The notes under the pieces were generated by a model, which made no database searches, was not told the origin of the DNA, and saw only the letters and a list, made by a program, of their open reading frames with translations. Below are positions 14,401 through 23,274 of a stretch of 64,000 nt of DNA, piece after piece. Location: assembly GCF_030643905.1 (NCBI RefSeq), contig NZ_CP121446.1, positions 2,418,001 through 2,482,000 of the forward strand, in the 5' to 3' direction. Made by a program: the position numbers and the translations under genes. This DNA is from Flavobacterium sp. IMCC34852. GTDB lineage: Bacteria; Bacteroidota; Bacteroidia; Flavobacteriales; Flavobacteriaceae. How positions within the stretch are numbered: the stretch's first letter is position 1; every line of letters starts with the position of its first letter.

Positions 14401-15523
14401 AACTCATCGGTGCTATATCTATTGAACGTAATTTTTTTATAGTAATCTCTCTGTCCTCGGTTAAAGAACTATCTTTTAGAGTTATTTTAGCACCATTAGT
14501 TTGCAAAAAATTTGATTGTCGAGCTTTAAAAAAGCGAGAAACGCTTTCTTCAACTTTCTCAATAGGAAACATTTTATCAGCCTCAATTATGTTTTCTAAA
14601 GAAATAATCTCTTGTCCTATCAGCCCTTTTTCATCTGTAGCTTTAACAATAATGAATCCTCGCTTTTTTAAAGTTTCCGTTAAGGTTAAAAAACCTTCAA
14701 ATTCTCCATCAGTATAGGATACCAAATCGTTTTCAAAGTGTATTTTAACATCATTAGAAACTGAATTTCTCAGAAAACCTTTGACATAAACTTGATTATT
14801 TTTAAAATAAGTCGTGGTTAAATTTGAAACTACTAACTTGGGAGAGACACCGCCTTTAAATTCCTCAACTTCAATCTTTAAATTCTTAACTTGGTAATTA
14901 TAAAAGGCTCCCGCAGGTATTCCAAACATAATTTTATTTTCTCCTGTTTTTAACCAATTAACATCAATCTCTTCCCTTTGGGAAGTCCATCCCATCTGTT
15001 TCTTAATAAGATACCCTCCGGTTGATAATCGACTGTTAATACTTCTTGAAACGGCGGTATAATCCTGAGCACCAAACAAATCATAAGTGAGATATACTTT
15101 ACTGTTTGAATCCGGTAAGTCTTTGAGATAAATTTTAAATAAATTATCACTGGAGTCATCCAATGGTCTTTCCTTTGATACCCCAATAAATCCTGAAGTA
15201 ATATCCGAGGACACTGTGTAATTAGTTGTAATACCTACTTTTTTCAATACCCCATCATCATTGCTTTTCAACATTGGTATATTGGTTTCCCTAACAAGAT
15301 TTTTTTTGTTTAAAATCGAATTGTCAGAAACATTAATTCTTGACTCTTCATTATTTAGTAAATATCCTTTATAGTGTAATGGCTCTTTGTAATTTAAAGA
15401 CGCAATAATCAAGTTTTGAGAAGGAGCTATAAAACTATTATGAAGCATAGCCAATAACATTATCCTATGAATAGTGTTTAATACATTTCTTTTAATTCCA
15501 AAAGTCGTAGCTCTGTTTTGCAT
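2495..15523 (-). CDS. giant RHS/SpvB/TcdB-type protein with zincin-like C-terminal domain
   Basis: A 4342-residue putative surface or secreted polymorphic toxin. A hydrophobic N-terminal segment (~12-36) may be a signal peptide. An SpvB-like module starts near residue 485 ([17 protein letters not shown]). Calcium-binding thrombospondin-3 repeats lie at ~838-893 ([18 protein letters not shown]). FG-GAP/VCBS-type repeats ([31 protein letters not shown]) occur from ~1310 to ~2840. YD/RHS repeats fill ~3050-4040. The RHS core ([26 protein letters not shown]) ends at IDPDG near 4104. The variable tip of ~235 residues carries IMHEGLH near 4193 and [10 protein letters not shown] downstream, the layout of a zinc metallopeptidase. 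It is the middle gene of a three-gene operon. Tip activity is inferred. Confidence 0.9.
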   Translation of the reverse strand: MQNRATTFGIKRNVLNTIHRIMLLAMLHNSFIAPSQNLIIASLNYKEPLHYKGYLLNNEESRINVSDNSILNKKNLVRETNIPMLKSNDDGVLKKVGITTNYTVSSDITSGFIGVSKERPLDDSSDNLFKIYLKDLPDSNSKVYLTYDLFGAQDYTAVSRSINSRLSTGGYLIKKQMGWTSQREEIDVNWLKTGENKIMFGIPAGAFYNYQVKNLKIEVEEFKGGVSPKLVVSNLTTTYFKNNQVYVKGFLRNSVSNDVKIHFENDLVSYTDGEFEGFLTLTETLKKRGFIIVKATDEKGLIGQEIISLENIIEADKMFPIEKVEESVSRFFKARQSNFLQTNGAKITLKDSSLTEDREITIKKLRSIDIAPMSSGMINVTKGGFGYRFLPDGTKFENPVVLSIAYDENLIPKGYTANDIKTFYFNTDSKSWVAVKRDTINTEEKIIHSLTNHFTDYVNGIIQTPESPETAGFTPTMMNDIKAADPSSEMTLISPPEVSQKGDANFSYPIKIPAGRKGMQPQLAVQYSNEGGNNWLGNGWNISVPAITIDTRWGVPKLDPDHETEIYTLNGEQLMYPKVNGQDWMPNRHQEIGGFYDTTPVPRMNDAIFTPRKQGSFALIQRLGDNPTNYYWKVTATDGTVSWYGGKDGVVNNSVIKNSAGQIVYWGIYMTEDVFTNNVKYYYENNANFSGNGSPSQANLVGGQIFKINVIKYTGFNNVDGSYEVKFLAKELRPDITINARLGVKQIDPYLLTEIIVKKADSIKPIRKYVFGYNPTLSKFKKSQLISVAELDKDDKEFYKHTFEYYDDLSDGNGNDVYFSSGVDQTICFENSTNECPDKDGDGVCDAADQCVDVPGLPENNGCPPCADMDNDGVCDVDDNCPEVAGNLDNNGCPTTLGCGQYLAVTDGQTGVYNYVVEVGTGTGNFGIDYNAFGIPDKFEVSWNGGTATNGGAYSTSHYVGSYGSNGSTSYYQMLLNLGIPASDINLVTPTSTAIGTLLINKTSAYPTTINVRVTAPLLETFWSIKTVCPTTSNPNTGGKSNNVKTIVGETESKKCYSVSFPFPKNSSLGNDFSTTVKINDIPVNQFNKGYSFDSKQSIGSTNYNLADFVSHIENTFGCKVISDENTLTITATNSYMGFDTINLVSSNGESKSYSFTELDCNTLKVKSSGTLKKLSSITNTQSLFGAKKEFNPADSIFKEKGKGTLNRGLSTNSDYFHNLLGNHTISFEGVGNTIDPDCPPLYNSSFFINGIIPSFVSVGAILGSSSSSSFNAGGHLGFGIDFEWNNGHKLMTIGGGFSHSWENSESLSALIDIDGDGLEDCVYKFNNRLYWKKHYVTRTYDANNEPVITHSFSGFKNITSIDGSITDFYKSHGESSSYNIQLNAGTSGGSAIFGWDGSNNKSRSNVYFTDANGDGLMDIESFGTVYFNRIQGDIPFFEPESERTENMIIKAAPNEITPPDEVLEDVTPAYDVVKVWEAPADGTIRIDNVIENTDPTKEAIATIEMELYQEPKCYTVSFPLPRSVFRDFEIAKHLGQFNEGWSNYDRDGAENVSLRLTYLVGSSLYNLATGIFPPFATAHPLYMSNGDYSGPTFLGRTFNYINANGTNHDIISSDFVYRNEDVLVDLESAFPGTYQGSITLYDAYQAIGIDYGYCTQTLIDGVYYKKHLYSSNEQLDFLYVDDNWVSYVEGVNLPISCNGGEANGDPIPIWPVVTSAGISTNISINNQIIQYSPLTLYNNTDYQIFKNYIENQYPNSTVSLNTNPQSGNSTVTVTISDTYETLNTISFTSVDGTISNIYNFSQVNCAQNSLKLANDVSNNDDWKNYKFSKNELELFYKQSIANGNELNELNSLGIPFMMELNDKKYTIKKTINGLNWYYSNGVLIKNEKEINELNESLTSEFITNYNSLSDSFIKKQTEERTKAQIEARGWLAEYYEKINENNLKNITNRITNTNTCHYTPSSDLCLLYGIKLNAGNSNTPITHNITTASTACNPEGGLLTVRKGDRIYFRVHSISTGNPAVNWDPKVSYTDSAMLATTDQNGLKPYSSSYSEGFILSQSAPVTFPGNGTAQITWDNITVDNPSDTVTYEIVKRQANSQTSNYPIVYPETVIYSKVCQPGSTTIVSPTPALNSISASSTTSAVIAANSQAQFLFRVRSTSNVDWKSFEWRPKIICTTSQNVIATAGGTSEGTVTDAETKYPIVDYSIYKPFNCGSYYKTIDISSYSGSSLTIQPVIPSSLFNSNIFQPQSGDNGVFNFVVKRGNTLVGKRIINVSNGSVTIFNADGLTVATGPILITGSGSAIEVGIYTDDSSRVVNHPTDVSLLFRLMNAGTIATIMNGSTPVSVSSNSVNFMHKPLSQFGPMYRQWGQFFYCPEKAQNSVVDPVLGVKLIKEELLTITDAQATQLQTALNNNSIVNQPAINPQDPAATTTMYNNLNALVGQTGINNFPFLMANPVRSSAENTIVEKWIGFHNENYATSDAFRAATLAQSYVFPSVTTITQGLYETGAIGIDRVTKGKGQNITAGGGLGSFQASAVSSLGGNSNTLTDYIDLNGDRYPDIVTPNKLQYTLKTGGLFNSINRSIGGYMSDDDNGNWGISASGTFSKAGKPIAADAVKRNGTDHIGKPGTFAFGGGGNSTGISGSFGSGDNNTTRMWADINGDGLPDIVKRTMSGLVANVSIDLNLGNNIFSAQNYWGNFTLAAGSSTTIGGGLGYNFANGSIEAGLSLGRTDSDTNNTLFDINGDGLMDKVSSNGSSLSVDYNLGNNFASNVTQISNQFGYSNNAETVNSGINGSTTFAVIWPLYLILVTIPLKIPDVTVTASLGSSTNRTKKTLTDFDGDGYPDFVEELSPGSVRVYSSRIRRTDMLKSVTNPLGGKFTIDYKVQPVDYDNPHAKWVMSDLIIEDGYDKINDGRDVYKKRFVYEGARYDRREREFYGYETVKTQDYAMDTDNLPTSVYRTSVSKFYNQSYFLNGLLKESYVVKGDDDNAKYSRTENIYELRELNGDNTELTSNVLPNNFDVGGREGRRTAGVVMTKTFNYLYELAPTPQLITEVDFTYDEKGRVKMYENKGNIIDATDDYSSKIEYHDDPALLAHNIRIVPKSIAVSDASGLKRQRTTTVDTATGNIESIRALISTGVETQTMMKYDVYGNLVRIEYPENHNGQVMYYDYTYDTTYNKYIVGIKDAFNYSSSATYDSNFDKVTETQDLAGNLMRYQYDSFGRTTIILAPKEIEVDEKYTIRFNYFPTYETVANSPLRDCVDENLFTPFAITRHYDVQHIGNAIETVTFIDGLARPIQVKKDIQLNVGSAQQPTYEEAMSVSGKSLLDDFGRVISQYHPYFEAKDCKLNYIVNEYDSPYYSKTIYDELDRPTQTIDPEGNTSIMEYSIATDVDNTLAIKTKAIIDQNGNQNIITETFKDVSGKVISTKNEGATDLWTRFNYNAIGELLSYTDAESLVTSYNYDLLGRKTLVNHPDNGVTVFEYDKASNLIQLQTANLANDTSLSPVDQYIKYYYDFNRLEKIIYPNTLSGDNISNVTYKYGSTGNETGRLIYQQDATGIQDFEYGNMGEVIYNRRVVVGPNIPTLTYETHFAYDSWNRLQAMKYPDGEKIAYNYDLGGNLFKMTGEVDAAPYNYIERIDYDYYEQRQYLLYGNQTETLYEYSPSLRRLNVLNVKLSNGQDLFNNQYEYDKVGNVLSLNNTATATPNGMGGKYSHIFKYDNLNRLETAYGSFTGDQASQLPLGNDYSSSYDLSMKYNSTHGIQQKEQQHIKNGVAFAPNTYQNDYEYYNGTHKVHFVTDNNSATQEVFNYDFNGNLVVKFDNNGNNRQMLWDESNRLRVVNENSGMQHYIYDANGERVLKANTDIEAVYQNGTLVTNPVTINGYTTYPSAFVVTNQLGIYSKHYYAGSQRIVSRIGDGNASIVFGNSTPRMSGNTTFDDKKLQKAQITDVKQLAEKVGRKNVFFKEFKPYTMEEIQELLDEENKDEHKSTTEVQRAPTLQPLYFYHPDHLGTSTALTDINGDAYQFFLNLPFGETMAEQLPSSYYQTPYKFNGKELDEETGLYYYGARYYDPKISIWYSVDPLAEKYQDMSPYNYCMQNPLNVIDPDGREVVWLNWGGNYSKIIKALNRTSTFKTIFTRFIKNQDNVFINPSSGGYFGMAPSARGANGYNIKVGHNGFLKNGMLTADPTMIAKVIMHEGLHSRYHMARAEGNQADYPTLDRHMRMQATTSGYEGDHEAMAEGNIGTLIQGMKEFDSSYGTRHSEDWYNAMAWWGSLSRATDDWKNLDASTKATYTSIQNNEAKYMNYLDAKATYQGDRSSANKAALRAAKKSVDWKLYHKTRS

Positions 15524-15545
15524 AAAATATAATATTAAAGGATTA

Positions 15546-17462
15546 TTATTGGATAATTAACTTACTGGTATACGAAACACCTTCTTTAGTTATGATAACA
15601 AAATAGGTTCCCGATACACTTAAATTGTCGCGATATTCAAATTGTTGTATGGCTCCTAAATCTGTTTTCTTTATGTTTCTGCCATTAACATCTAGTAAGG
15701 TTACAGTAACGTTTTCACTTTTTTCAAATGTGAAACTAATAGTAAAATTCTCATTAGTTTTGGTCGGATTTGGATAAATCTTCCAATTATCAATAACTCC
15801 TTTTAGATTTTCACGAACAGTAAAATCAAATGTCTTTATACAACCATTTTCATTGGTTAACACTAAACTATATTCCCCGGGAATTGTTGCTAACATTTCT
15901 TTATCTGATGATACCAATTTTGTATTATTAAACCATTCAAAACCTTTTATAGAAGTTATATTTTGTGTCTCTGGCTTTATTATAACATTGCCTTCGTCAT
16001 TTAGTACCCACTCTTTAAACAAAGAAACTGGGCTGTCAACAAAACCATCTACTGTGAATGATGATTTTTGGACTTTTGAAGTAGCATCAGTAATTTCAAG
16101 TTGGTAATTACCATCTTTTAAATGGTCTACCTCTAAAAAATCATCATTTAAATAATAGTCTTTGGAAAAATGATCAGAAAACAACTTTAATTTAAAAGGC
16201 GCATTACCTCCAACAATCGTTATTTTAGCTTTACCATATTGTCCCAAACTACAATTGGCAGCTTCTATTTCCTCTTTAACAATAAAATCAGATGCCTTTA
16301 CAAAAGTCATCAGGAATGAAGTATTGCTCTTCAATAACACCTTGTTAAAAACCAAATTATTTTCTTTAATTTCAGATTTGATGTAATGTGCTGATTTAAA
16401 ATTGAATGTACCGCTCTGAGTTGTATCTATAGCTAACCAAACTATATCATTAGTAGAGTAGCCCTCATTTTTTAAATCGTCAATAACCATTTCTTCTTTA
16501 TTCAAAATTATTTGAGTCGTAAACACAGTATTTAATTTTCCTCTTGACTCTAGTTTCCAAACTCTGTTCATCTTTTTATAATGTCCCTCATTCTCTTTAA
16601 TCAAAGTAGTTTGATTATTGTCTCCCCAAATTATAAAAGTCTTGTCCTCAATCTTTTCCTTGTTGAGTTCGTTACTTTTTTCAATCTTATTGAATCCAAT
16701 ATACAATCCGTCTTTTTCAAAGTTGCCGGTTTGCTTTTGATTGAGTTCAAACAAATCATCCCTACCAATTCCGGAAACCCTGTAACTATAATCTTTGTTG
16801 TCTTTGAAACACCAAATCCTTTCTTTACTTGAATTATAATAATCTTTATCACCTTTTAGTGAAATACCATATTTAATAGATAGATAACTCTCTATCATAT
16901 TTTGCTCTAACTGATTTAAATATCTTGGGAAATAAATCAACTCCATCATCATGTTTTTCCCTTCTTCATCTTCATAAAATAAATCGTCAATAGCTATACT
17001 CCCTTTCTTTTTTGTCAAAGTAGAGTTCTTATTACAGGCATAAGTAATCAGCATTCCCTTCTCAGAATTATCTTTATTCAGCAATAAATCTTTATCAGAA
17101 ACAATTTTTTTGGTAGTAAAAAGTGTTTTATTACCATCTTTTTCAATGGTTAAAACTGCATTATCTTCACTAGCAGGACTTTTAATAACCGTAAAAAGTG
17201 TAGATTCTTTTTTAACTATATTTTTAAACCTTTTTTGAATGTTATTTTTTGAAAAATCCACAATCGGATTAAAATTAAAATAGTGCACTAACTCATTTTC
17301 TTTATTTAAAGAACCCTCACTGGAAAACTTTTGAGGAATATCCAAAGATTTAATCCATAGTCTACAGTCTAAAATTTGCTTATTTTCTTGAGAATAAATT
17401 GTTGAAAAACATAAGACAAGAATAGCATTAAGCAAATACTTTTTTAAGAATTGATTTTTCAT
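15546..17462 (-). CDS. T9SS type A sorting domain-containing protein
   Basis: A secreted protein of about 638 residues. The start chosen is the Met that begins [20 protein letters not shown], a normal signal peptide. A longer reading frame to 17531 would put 23 unlikely residues in front. The C-terminus has the type IX secretion sorting domain: [14 protein letters not shown], then a beta-rich stretch ending [20 protein letters not shown]. Earlier parts hold a concanavalin-like or PKD-like adhesin region, including [20 protein letters not shown], common in flavobacterial T9SS cargo. It lies 22 nt before the giant RHS gene and is probably co-transcribed with it. A role as surface anchor or partner of the RHS protein is inference. 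Confidence 0.85.
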   Translation of the reverse strand: MKNQFLKKYLLNAILVLCFSTIYSQENKQILDCRLWIKSLDIPQKFSSEGSLNKENELVHYFNFNPIVDFSKNNIQKRFKNIVKKESTLFTVIKSPASEDNAVLTIEKDGNKTLFTTKKIVSDKDLLLNKDNSEKGMLITYACNKNSTLTKKKGSIAIDDLFYEDEEGKNMMMELIYFPRYLNQLEQNMIESYLSIKYGISLKGDKDYYNSSKERIWCFKDNKDYSYRVSGIGRDDLFELNQKQTGNFEKDGLYIGFNKIEKSNELNKEKIEDKTFIIWGDNNQTTLIKENEGHYKKMNRVWKLESRGKLNTVFTTQIILNKEEMVIDDLKNEGYSTNDIVWLAIDTTQSGTFNFKSAHYIKSEIKENNLVFNKVLLKSNTSFLMTFVKASDFIVKEEIEAANCSLGQYGKAKITIVGGNAPFKLKLFSDHFSKDYYLNDDFLEVDHLKDGNYQLEITDATSKVQKSSFTVDGFVDSPVSLFKEWVLNDEGNVIIKPETQNITSIKGFEWFNNTKLVSSDKEMLATIPGEYSLVLTNENGCIKTFDFTVRENLKGVIDNWKIYPNPTKTNENFTISFTFEKSENVTVTLLDVNGRNIKKTDLGAIQQFEYRDNLSVSGTYFVIITKEGVSYTSKLIIQ

Positions 17463-18074
17463 AGGTATAGTTATAAAGATTGCTCGAAAAAAACAATACA
17501 GACAACTGTAGTGTAACTCTTTCACGAGCACATTCTGTTAAAATTCAAAACAAAAGCAGGTAAATCTGCACTATAAAAAAAATATTGGACGAACCCTGTC
17601 TAATGAAAAGATGGGCTTGATGGAACTATGAAGTGGTATTTTAGTTCCATTTGATTACGAATATAATAAAAAATTGTAAGAAAAAATTTTTTATTACCTT
17701 TTTTGATAAAAAATAATACAGAAATGAGTACTAAAAATAAAAAAGTGATTTCAAAAATTGAAAACACAACATATTGCAAACGAATTACAAAACAATTAAT
17801 TTCTATCTCATTTCATTACTAATAAAAAACCATCAAAGTTATTTGTGTGATAAGAAATTTAATTCGTTATACGAATTGGTAATTTTCTGTATTGCATTAT
17901 AGAGTAATCATTATTTTAAATAATAACCAAAAAAATGCAGAATTCTATTAGCAAATTTTGTAATTTTACCTTGCTTATTACAAAGTAGTAAAGTAGTTGC
18001 CCTATAGGTGCACCTATAAAATCAGTCCTCTGTAAAGCCTTGAAAATACTGACATTGTTCAAAGATATCCGGAG
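17463..18074. other. intergenic region left of the integrated element
   Basis: About 610 bp without a credible gene. It should hold the promoter of the minus-strand RHS operon, but no clear TAnnTTTG was found on that strand. A small 8-bp hairpin (ATGGAACT/AGTTCCAT) lies at 17620-17650. The final 75 bp carry a GTGCAC palindrome and run into the att core. No tRNA 5' half (expected GGAGAAA) was found here. Confidence 0.5.
18003..18018. repeat. 16-bp perfect palindrome containing GGTGCACC
   Basis: TATAGGTGCACCTATA is its own reverse complement. The same GGTGCAC word recurs just inside both ends of the integrated element. This suggests an integrase or excisionase arm-type site belonging to whatever lies to the left. 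Confidence 0.6.
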
Positions 18075-18087
18075 CCTCTTTCTCCGC
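18075..18087. other. left attachment core (CCTCTTTCTCCGC)
   Basis: This 13-bp word is identical to the copy at 58723-58735. It is followed by a similar AAAACCCTT-type terminator stem and then by a homologous integrase gene. It corresponds to the T-stem/acceptor 3' strand of a tRNA-Ser. No complete tRNA could be folded here. Confidence 0.65.
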
Positions 18088-18110
18088 TGATATTTTATCA
18101 AAATGAATTA

Positions 18111-18144
18111 AAACCCTTTAAACTCAACGTTTAAAGGGTTTTTT
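18111..18144 (+). terminator. intrinsic terminator next to the att core
   Basis: A 12-bp perfect stem AAACCCTTTAAA/TTTAAAGGGTTT with a 7-nt loop and a T tract. Its counterpart lies at the same distance from the second att core. It probably served as the terminator of the tRNA gene or protects the element end from read-through. Confidence 0.75.
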
Positions 18145-18186
18145 CGTTTCACCGAATAACCAAATTATTCATGTTTTCTCAAATAA

Positions 18187-18233
18187 AAGGTGCACAATCG
18201 GTGCACCTTGAAACCGAGAAAAAAAGTGCACCT
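18187..18233. repeat. cluster of GTGCAC sites upstream of integrase
   Basis: AAGGTGCAC and its inverted copy GTGCACCTT are separated by 5 bp, and a third GTGCACCT begins 16 bp further on. A nearly identical pair (GGTGCACAATTCGGTGCAC) is found at the other end of the element. These are good candidates for integrase arm-type or regulatory sites. Confidence 0.6.
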
Positions 18234-18335
18234 ATTTTTACCTCATCACCAGTAAAACAAGAAGTTTAGAGAATGAACATCTTGACCAGTATTGATAATA
18301 AATGTAAATTATTTATCAATTTAAAGGTTACCAAA

Positions 18336-19583
18336 ATGAATGCTAAAATCACAGTACTTTTCTATTTAAGAAAATCAAAAGTCAATGCCCTGGGGCAAAT
18401 GCCGATTTATCAGAGAATAACAATTAACGGACAGAGGTTAGATATTAGTTCCGGCTTTTTTATTCAAGAGGAAAAATGGTCTAAGGAAACTACCAAAATC
18501 AAAGGAAATTCAGAAGAAGCTCGTATCATTAATGGTCAGCTTGAAATGATTAAAGCGAAGGTTTATGAAACTCAAAAGAAGTTATTCATGAACCAAGAAG
18601 AAATTAACTTCGAGAACTTTAAAAACGAATACCAGGGCAAAAAAGAACGTGAACGAATGCTCATACCTATCTTCGAAGAGCACAATCGTAAAATTAAAGA
18701 ATTGGTCGGCCAAGAATATGCTGCCGGAACATTGGAAAGATATCAGACCTCACTAAAACACACTAAAGACTTTATTTACTGGAAATACAACATATCTGAT
18801 ATCAATATTGAAAAGATAGACCATGCCTTTATCATGGAATATGAATTCTATCTTCGAAGTATTCGCAAATGCGCAAATAATTCAGCGGTAAAATACATTA
18901 AGAACTTCCACAAGATAATTAATCAGTGTATCGCAAATGGTTGGCAACAAAAAGACCCATTTGTAAATTATAAAGCCAAAATGAAAGAGGTCATTCGTGA
19001 GTTTCTTACTGAAAAGGAAATCGAGGATATCATAAACAAGAAATTTGTTTCTGAACGTTTAGAACTTGTTCGCGACATTTTCATTTTCTCATGCTTCACC
19101 GGTTTAGCTTACATCGATGTTCAACAACTTACTTCCGACAATATTACTTTGGGTATCGATGGTGATAAGTGGATTTTCAAAAACCGACAAAAAACCGATA
19201 CAGCTTCAAAAATTCCATTGCTGCCAACAGCACAGAAAATAATATCCAAATACGAGAATCATCCGGTTTGTATAAATGAAAACAGATTACTGCCTATTTT
19301 AAGCAACCAAAAAATGAACGCCTACCTAAAGGAAATAGCTGATGTATGCGGTATTAAAAAAGACTTAACCTTTCACATTGCCCGACATACTTTTGCGACA
19401 ACAGTAACGCTGTCTAACGGTGTACCGTTGGAAACCGTCAGTAAAATGTTAGGGCACACCAATTTGAAAACTACCCAACATTATGCTAAAATCTTAGACA
19501 AGAAAATTAGTGAAGACATGATAGCTTTAAAATCTAAATTCGGGACTAACTCATACTTAATTACTCATAAATCAGGAACCTGA
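18336..19583 (+). CDS. tyrosine recombinase / site-specific integrase
   Basis: This catalyses integration and excision at the tRNA-like att core. The start at MNAKITVLFYLRKSK is preferred because it matches the arm-DNA-binding domain of this family; an upstream ATG at 18273 would add 21 residues. The order is arm-binding domain, then SAM-like core-binding domain (~115-210), then catalytic domain with TGLAYIDV, the HIARHTFAT box, LGHTNLKTTQHYAK and the tyrosine nucleophile. The first catalytic Arg (usual TGLR) is Ala here, as often seen in Bacteroidota integrases such as the IntDOT group. It is homologous to the second integrase in the window across its whole length. Confidence 0.95.
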   Translation: MNAKITVLFYLRKSKVNALGQMPIYQRITINGQRLDISSGFFIQEEKWSKETTKIKGNSEEARIINGQLEMIKAKVYETQKKLFMNQEEINFENFKNEYQGKKERERMLIPIFEEHNRKIKELVGQEYAAGTLERYQTSLKHTKDFIYWKYNISDINIEKIDHAFIMEYEFYLRSIRKCANNSAVKYIKNFHKIINQCIANGWQQKDPFVNYKAKMKEVIREFLTEKEIEDIINKKFVSERLELVRDIFIFSCFTGLAYIDVQQLTSDNITLGIDGDKWIFKNRQKTDTASKIPLLPTAQKIISKYENHPVCINENRLLPILSNQKMNAYLKEIADVCGIKKDLTFHIARHTFATTVTLSNGVPLETVSKMLGHTNLKTTQHYAKILDKKISEDMIALKSKFGTNSYLITHKSGT

Positions 19584-19617
19584 TTTGGTTTTAAACCATA
19601 TCAAATAATATTGTTTT

Positions 19618-19646
19618 AAAGTACACTTTTTGTGTACTTTTTTATT
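19618..19646 (+). terminator. intrinsic terminator after integrase
   Basis: AAAGTACAC and GTGTACTTT form a 9-bp stem with a TTTTT loop and a trailing T tract, 35 bp after the integrase stop. Confidence 0.8.
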
Positions 19647-19702
19647 TTATAAATTACAGTATTTTAGCACAAAACAAACCAAATCAATATAAACTATACA
19701 TC

Positions 19703-20542
19703 ATGCAATCATTTTGTGGTGAATTCTTTTGCAAGGTTGATTCTGAAATTTTAAGAACTGAAACGACTTATAATTCCCCAATTTGCCAAGCCAAACATTT
19801 GTCAAATTATTTGGAAGAAAAGCTCAATGAGTTATTTATTTGGCTGGAGGGTTATGAGTTTAAAAACATCGAAGAGGAAATTTTCTTTTTCAAGGAGTTA
19901 AAAAGCAAACTAACCTCAAAATACATTTATTACCACAAAATTCTGGAAATAGAATCCAAGGCACCTAACACCAGCCGGAAACTAAAAATCAAATATTACA
20001 AAGATGTAATTGTCAAATGTCATCAGGCATCAACCAAGGATAAAGAGTTTTACAAGTATTACCGCAGCGGTTTTACACATTATGATCACATGTACTTTAC
20101 GAGGTATGGAACCAAACAATCAATCAACAAACACATTGCTAGAATTTATATTGATGTTAGGCGCTGCAGTTTATACGATTATAATGTGGCCTTAATTTTG
20201 GCCAACGATAATCTTATTGAATTCTACGAAGAACGAATAGAGGAACTGACAAATATTTCCAAAAGCTTATTCTATAACACCAAATCAAATCTTAATTGGA
20301 CCGGTACTAAGGTCGACTTAATCGAGCTTGTTTATGCGCTTCATGCATCCAAAGCAATCAACCATGGCAATAATGACATCAAAGAGATTGCAATGTGTTT
20401 AGGTAGGATGTTAAACGTTGATATTGAAGATGGATTGTATCGGGCATATCTCGATATCAAAGCAAGAAAGAACAACAAAACAAAATTTCTGAACACACTT
20501 TCAGAAAACCTCAACCAAAAGATGATTGAGGAAGACAATTAA
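19703..20542 (+). CDS. rteC: RteC-family regulator of element excision
   Basis: This 279-residue protein matches the RteC family, which in Bacteroides CTnDOT-type elements activates expression of excision genes. The diagnostic C-terminal half is clear: LNWTGTKVDLIELVYALHA, AINHGNNDIKEIA, then a Lys-rich tail (KNNKTKFLNTLSENL). The N-terminal half is helical and charged. It sits between the integrase and the excisionase-like HTH gene, with terminators on both sides, so it is transcribed alone. The RteA/RteB two-component partners are not in the window, so tetracycline-type control cannot be assumed. What induces it is unknown. Confidence 0.85.
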   Translation: MQSFCGEFFCKVDSEILRTETTYNSPICQAKHLSNYLEEKLNELFIWLEGYEFKNIEEEIFFFKELKSKLTSKYIYYHKILEIESKAPNTSRKLKIKYYKDVIVKCHQASTKDKEFYKYYRSGFTHYDHMYFTRYGTKQSINKHIARIYIDVRRCSLYDYNVALILANDNLIEFYEERIEELTNISKSLFYNTKSNLNWTGTKVDLIELVYALHASKAINHGNNDIKEIAMCLGRMLNVDIEDGLYRAYLDIKARKNNKTKFLNTLSENLNQKMIEEDN

Positions 20543-20571
20543 AACCCTGGTCTGCGACTAGGGTTTTAATT
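20541..20571 (+). terminator. intrinsic terminator after rteC
   Basis: AAAACCCTGGT pairs with ACTAGGGTTTT (one mismatch) and the stem starts at the rteC stop codon. Confidence 0.75.
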
Positions 20572-20573
20572 TA

Positions 20574-20597
20574 TCCCAACTTGGGAACAACTTGGGA
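20574..20597. repeat. CCCAACTTGGG operator-like site, copy 1
   Basis: The site is TCCCAACTTGGGA, a perfect palindrome, followed by a half site AACTTGGGA. A second copy 156 bp downstream differs at two central positions only. Both lie between rteC and the HTH gene. Confidence 0.6.
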
Positions 20598-20729
20598 AAA
20601 TACTATCTACTTTCAGTTTTGATTATTTTTTGTACTGTTCTACCAATCAAGCTATTTCAAAGGAGTGAAATTATAAATCTGAAACCCCAATAAAATCAAA
20701 GTGTTTAATCTAATTTGACTTAAAATCGT

Positions 20730-20753
20730 TCCCAACTTGGGTTCAACTTGGGA
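20730..20753. repeat. CCCAACTTGGG operator-like site, copy 2
   Basis: Same layout as copy 1: palindrome core CCCAACTTGGG plus a downstream half site CAACTTGGGA. It lies 57 bp before the excisionase-like gene. It is a candidate binding site for RteC, the HTH protein or the initiator. Confidence 0.6.
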
Positions 20754-20809
20754 ATAAAAAATTAGCAAATGAATTTGTTTTGTCACATAACAAATAAAAC
20801 ACTTTCATT

Positions 20810-21112
20810 ATGAACTTACACCCAAGAAAATTGTTTCCGGAAGTTGATAATTTAGAGCTACTAAGTCATCAACCAATCACGAAAAAGGACCTATTAAACT
20901 TCAGTCATGTACTACTGTCTGAAATTCAAGAAATGCTCGGAAAAACAGAACAACCGGCACAATGGTTAAAATCAGCGGAAGTCCGCAAGCTGCTCAAAAT
21001 CTCCCCAGGCACTTTACAAAACTTACGCATCAATGGTACACTCAACTACAAACGTATCGGCGGCATCATTTTCTACAAATACGAAGACATTAAAAAAATG
21101 CTCGAGAAATAG
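20810..21112 (+). CDS. helix-turn-helix excisionase-like protein
   Basis: A 100-residue DNA-binding protein. The C-terminal half is a MerR/excisionase-type helix-turn-helix (HTH_17-like): WLKSAEVRKLLKISPGTLQ, then LRINGTLNYKRIGGIIFYKY with the closing helix DIKKML. The N-terminal 45 residues form a helical leader. Proteins of this type act as recombination directionality factors (Xis) in Bacteroidota elements and sit close to int and rteC, as here. It is preceded by two CCCAACTTGGG sites. It could instead act only as a transcriptional regulator. Confidence 0.8.
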   Translation: MNLHPRKLFPEVDNLELLSHQPITKKDLLNFSHVLLSEIQEMLGKTEQPAQWLKSAEVRKLLKISPGTLQNLRINGTLNYKRIGGIIFYKYEDIKKMLEK

Positions 21113-21205
21113 TATGGAACCATCAAACCAATGCAACGGAACATGCGAAGCATGTGACTGTATAAAAGTCATAATTCTTAAAAATTCAATTTTAATACTA
21201 CTACC

Positions 21206-22015
21206 ATGAATTACATAAAACACCTCTCCGGCTTTTTTGAAAAAGTAGTGCTCGATTACGACTTTAATCCTACACACATAAGTCTTTACATTGCAATATT
21301 TCAAGTATGGAATCAAAACCGTTTTGTAAATCCCATCAGCATCTCCCGGGACGAATTAATGCGTATTAGTAAAATAAGTTCCAAAGCAACTTACCACAAA
21401 TGCATTAAGGATCTGGTTAAAAACGGCTATATAATCTACTCTCCGTCTTACAACCCATACAAAAGCAGCATGGTGGAAATATTGGAACTCGATTTTTATA
21501 CAAAACCCATCACCCGCAAGGAAGCCAAAAAACTAAAAAATGAACAAGTTGATGAACCGGTACTGAACCAGCACTGTACTAGTAATGATACAAGTACTGA
21601 ACAGGTATATATATATACAAACAATATAAACAATACAAACAGTTTAAACGATATAAATAGCGAATCAAAAAAAATTGAAAAATTAAATTTTCAACCGGAT
21701 TTTACAAACGAAACAGAACCAAAAAAAAAGTTGCGCGAAAAAAAAAGGTACAACCCCGATGATATTCCACCAAACTTCGAAGACCTCCAAAACTACTTCA
21801 TCGAAAAAAGCAGCACCATTCAAGAAGCCGAAAAGTTTTTCAATTATTACACAAGCAAAGGTTGGTTAGTTGGTGGCAAGTCCAAAATGAAAGACTGGAA
21901 AGCATCAGCCAATAATTGGATAATCAATACAGAAAAGTTCAACCCAAAAAACAGCGCACCTCAGCCCAATCATTTACACACCTCAAATCAGAAAAACTAT
22001 GACGAACCATTGTAA
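21206..22015 (+). CDS. replication initiator / RepO-like winged-helix protein
   Basis: A 269-residue two-domain protein. The N-terminal ~105 residues form a winged helix-turn-helix (HISLYIAIFQVWNQNRF, ISRDELMRISKISSKATYHK). A linker rich in Asn, Ser and Lys follows. The C-terminal part (PPNFEDLQNYFIEK, GWLVGGKSKMKDWKASANNW) is the segment found in phage and ICE replisome organisers that recruit the helicase loader. The stop overlaps the loader gene by 17 bp, which supports co-translation. It probably helps replicate the excised circle. Its alternative annotation is transcriptional regulator. Confidence 0.7.
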   Translation: MNYIKHLSGFFEKVVLDYDFNPTHISLYIAIFQVWNQNRFVNPISISRDELMRISKISSKATYHKCIKDLVKNGYIIYSPSYNPYKSSMVEILELDFYTKPITRKEAKKLKNEQVDEPVLNQHCTSNDTSTEQVYIYTNNINNTNSLNDINSESKKIEKLNFQPDFTNETEPKKKLREKKRYNPDDIPPNFEDLQNYFIEKSSTIQEAEKFFNYYTSKGWLVGGKSKMKDWKASANNWIINTEKFNPKNSAPQPNHLHTSNQKNYDEPL

Positions 22016-22658
22016 ATTCATCACAGATACTTTTACGGTTGATGGTAACGACAAAGTATATGATTTTAAAAAATGCTTAGATTACATCGAATACCATGGA
22101 AAAGTTCAATACGGAAAATCGTTTAAAATTAACGAAAACGATTGTCCAACATTCTACAAGTTATTAATTTACATGATTAAAGACCAAAGCGAGGCCCAAA
22201 AACTCCAAATCGATTTGTCAAAAGGTATATTGTTGTCCGGGCCAATTGGTTGTGGCAAAACATCCATCATGCACCTTATCCGGCCTTTCGCGGTTCAAGT
22301 ATCCGATTATAAAATTAAAACCTGTCGAGAAATAGCATTCGAGTTTGCAAAACACGGTTACGAAGTGCTAGAACCTTATACAAAAAGAAACAACAACCAA
22401 TCCCGATTATCAGGTTATTGCTTCGACGACTTAGGCGCCGAACAACAAATCAAGCACTTTGGAAATGAATGTAACGTGATGGCCGAAATACTTATAAGTC
22501 GTTATGAGGAATTTATATATAACAAATCCATCACGCATTTAACAACCAATCTATCTGCCTCAGAAATTGAAAAACATTATGGCAACCGGCTACGCTCCCG
22601 AATGAGAAACATGTTCAACCTCATCAGTTTTCCAACAACCTCAAAAGACAAACGTTAA
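21999..22658 (+). CDS. DnaC/IstB-like AAA+ ATPase (helicase loader)
   Basis: A 219-residue P-loop ATPase. Walker A is GPIGCGKTS (residues ~77-85), Walker B is YCFDDLGAE, and an arginine-finger-like region occurs near the end (GNRLRSRMRNMFN). This is the pattern of DnaC-type loaders that place the replicative helicase on DNA. The gene overlaps the upstream initiator gene, forming a two-gene replication unit. No helicase or primase gene is nearby, so host DnaB would be used. No IS21-type transposase is present, so an IstB role is unlikely. Confidence 0.8.
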   Translation: MTNHCKFITDTFTVDGNDKVYDFKKCLDYIEYHGKVQYGKSFKINENDCPTFYKLLIYMIKDQSEAQKLQIDLSKGILLSGPIGCGKTSIMHLIRPFAVQVSDYKIKTCREIAFEFAKHGYEVLEPYTKRNNNQSRLSGYCFDDLGAEQQIKHFGNECNVMAEILISRYEEFIYNKSITHLTTNLSASEIEKHYGNRLRSRMRNMFNLISFPTTSKDKR

Positions 22659-22750
22659 TCTATCTTTTCTTTGAATGCGTGCAACATACCGATTTTTAAA
22701 GTTGATTAATCCTTTATGCAGTGATAAGTAACCAAAGAAGTTTAAAAATC

Positions 22751-22781
22751 TTGAAAAAAAATATCAAAAGAAATAAGTTTG
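22751..22781 (+). promoter_or_regulatory. candidate Bacteroidota promoter of the metal operon
   Basis: TTG, a 20-nt spacer, then TAAGTTTG fit the -33/-7 consensus. The -7 element ends 54 nt before the GTG start of the first metal-binding gene. Confidence 0.55.
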
Positions 22782-22835
22782 ACAAACGAATACAATTTTT
22801 ATAGTACTTAATAAAAATTAACTATTTTTACACTC

Positions 22836-23168
22836 GTGAAACTCTTAAACTACATATTATCAATCTATCTAGTGGCACTATCTTGTTTGCCTTGTGCAGA
22901 TATGGAAGTAAGTAGTGCAGCACACAAAGCTGCAGAGGTTTCATCTAATCACAATGAAAAATCCCATAACCACGATAAAGAAAAGGATTTATGTTCTCCT
23001 TTTTGCAGTTGTAATTGTTGTGGCTCTCAAATAGTAAGTTATTTTAAGATTTTAACTGTAAATTTTGCAGTAGTTTCCAAAAATATTAAAACACAGTTAC
23101 CTTCGTACACTTCTAAATTCACTTCCAATTTCTACGGAAGTATTTGGCAACCACCTCAGATAGCATAA
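22836..23168 (+). CDS. secreted His/Cys-rich protein (DUF6660-like)
   Basis: A 110-residue exported protein that opens the Zn/Cd module. It starts with GTG; no ATG fits. Residues 1-20 are a signal sequence (LNYILSIYLVALSC). Then come a His-rich stretch (HNEKSHNHDKEKD) and a Cys cluster (CSPFCSCNCCG), followed by a conserved tail ending FYGSIWQPPQIA. It resembles the DUF6660 proteins found before RND metal pumps in Flavobacteriia. A periplasmic metal-binding or sensing role is likely but untested. A paralogue with a similar tail closes this module. Confidence 0.75.
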   Translation: MKLLNYILSIYLVALSCLPCADMEVSSAAHKAAEVSSNHNEKSHNHDKEKDLCSPFCSCNCCGSQIVSYFKILTVNFAVVSKNIKTQLPSYTSKFTSNFYGSIWQPPQIA

Positions 23169-23177
23169 TGATGCCCG

Positions 23178-23193
23178 TCCCGAAACTTCGGGA
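23178..23193 (+). other. short GC-rich hairpin between genes
   Basis: TCCCGAA and TTCGGGA form a 7-bp stem with a 2-nt loop and no T tract. It may reduce read-through or stabilise the mRNA between the small gene and the pump. Confidence 0.4.
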
Positions 23194-23274
23194 TTCGGGT
23201 TAGAAAGTTGTAACCTTTTACAAATAATAGCAAAAATAAATTTTGCTGATTTTCTAATTCATTATAATATTTCA

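Noticed and set aside
17940..18087. Intact tRNA-Ser ending at the left att core
   Set aside because: The 3' half fits but no GGAGAAA acceptor strand, anticodon arm or D arm could be found upstream.
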